From the NCBI RefSeq assembly GCF_900015215.1, contig NZ_LN555523.1:62001-126000 (forward strand): a stretch of 64,000 nt of DNA. The letters run 5' to 3'. This DNA is from Romboutsia ilealis. Lineage in GTDB: Bacteria; Bacillota; Clostridia; Peptostreptococcales; Peptostreptococcaceae. The position numbers and the translations under genes are program-made. Of the stretch, positions 63,609 to 64,000 are shown in pieces (within the stretch, counting starts at the first letter, position 1; each line of letters begins with the position of its first letter). A model generated the notes under the pieces. That model was not told where the DNA came from and did not search any database. It was given only the letters and a program-made list of their open reading frames with translations.

Positions 63609-64000
63609 TATTGTGGTTTTAGGCATGGAAATTGTACTAGATGATAAGTTTTGTCAAATTTTTTGAAAGATATACTTCCAACAAGGGGATACCAGCTTCA
63701 GGTGATATCATTATTGTCATCTCAGAGCAGGGGGTAGTATTGATTCAGCCGGAAGAATAAGTGGCGATGCAATGAAGACGATGAATGCATTATTGAAATT
63801 GCAGGAAAAGAACTTACTGAAATACGTTATGTTTATTCTTTTGACAACTCTACTCAATCATGATTATGCAATTAGACACGTTATTTTTTATCATGAATGG
63901 ATATGTTCCCGTCTACCGATAGTGCTAAAAACGCAGTGGATATGTTTCCGAGAACGAACATACTCAAATGACATTCATTCTGTCCTCTCAAGCCATGTTG
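63609..64000. other. Degenerate coding remains at the window's end
   Basis: No intact gene is visible. Fragments in different frames look like former protein: SGDIIIVISEQG near 63700, and EIAGKELTEIRYVYSF ending at about 63862. Two copies of GGATATGTT(C/T)CCG lie 35 bases apart at 63899 and 63938, encoding DMFP as in the 3' end of rlmD. The right part of the island therefore looks broken by stops and frameshifts. Confidence 0.45.

Overview
The window is AT-rich, low-GC Gram-positive DNA. Gene order and protein sequences point to an anaerobic, spore-forming member of the Clostridia, most like Peptostreptococcaceae (the Clostridioides / Paraclostridium / Romboutsia neighbourhood). Signs of this are the gerS-alr pair, the uvrBAC-hprK-murB-PHP-rapZ-yvcK-whiA-dnaE-pfkA-pyk order, frequent TTG and GTG starts with strong GGAGG sites, and A/T-ending codons throughout. 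The genus is inferred from reading alone; no search was run.

Layout. (1) 75-6973: complete F1Fo ATP synthase operon atpZ-I-B-E-F-H-A-G-D-C closed by a terminator. The c subunit carries the full Na+-binding signature and the epsilon subunit lacks its C-terminal helical domain. (2) 7224-10557: acpS, a CBS-pair protein, a GerS-like lipoprotein, alanine racemase and the EndoAI/EndoA toxin-antitoxin pair. (3) 10734-12489: split transketolase. (4) 12941-16157: GntR/ABC operon of the YtrA type with candidate operators. (5) 16823-20839: lysine/diaminopimelate operon ask-asd-dapA-dapB. (6) 21152-26174: Lon-like protease, 5-formyl-THF cyclo-ligase (minus), S41 protease, and small proteins. (7) 26314-31578: one rRNA operon, 16S-tRNA-Ala-23S-tRNA-Gly-5S, with promoter and RNase III-type processing stems. 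(8) 32005-39990: uvrB, uvrA, uvrC, hprK. (9) 40145-44522: orphan NuoE-type protein, cardiolipin synthase, and two divergent formate/nitrite-family channels. (10) 44649-58247: murB, PHP, rapZ, yvcK, Nudix, whiA, dnaE, pfkA, pyk, rlmD. (11) 58248-64000: an accessory island beginning exactly at the 3' end of rlmD. It has different base and codon usage and holds two genes broken by single in-frame TAA codons, an unrecognised 332-residue protein, a nucleotidyltransferase, a methyltransferase, an HD phosphohydrolase, a GrpB pseudogene and a P-loop kinase.

The most unusual non-coding signal is a dispersed 89-bp element present three times (12603, 20836, 56574). Every copy is the same length, has 12-bp terminal inverted repeats, and starts in the T-tract of a rho-independent terminator. 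Two copies carry a perfect consensus DnaA box and the third has one change in it. Each copy is followed by a second, GC-richer repeat with the ends TTTGAGC / GCTCAA. That second family recurs after the 5S gene, before dnaE as a half copy, and, in variant form, inside the 16S rRNA leader.

How the genes fit together: the window is mostly core metabolism (Na+ or H+ bioenergetics, glycolysis and catabolite control, cell wall precursors, DNA repair and replication). Only the last 5.7 kb and the dispersed repeats look accessory.
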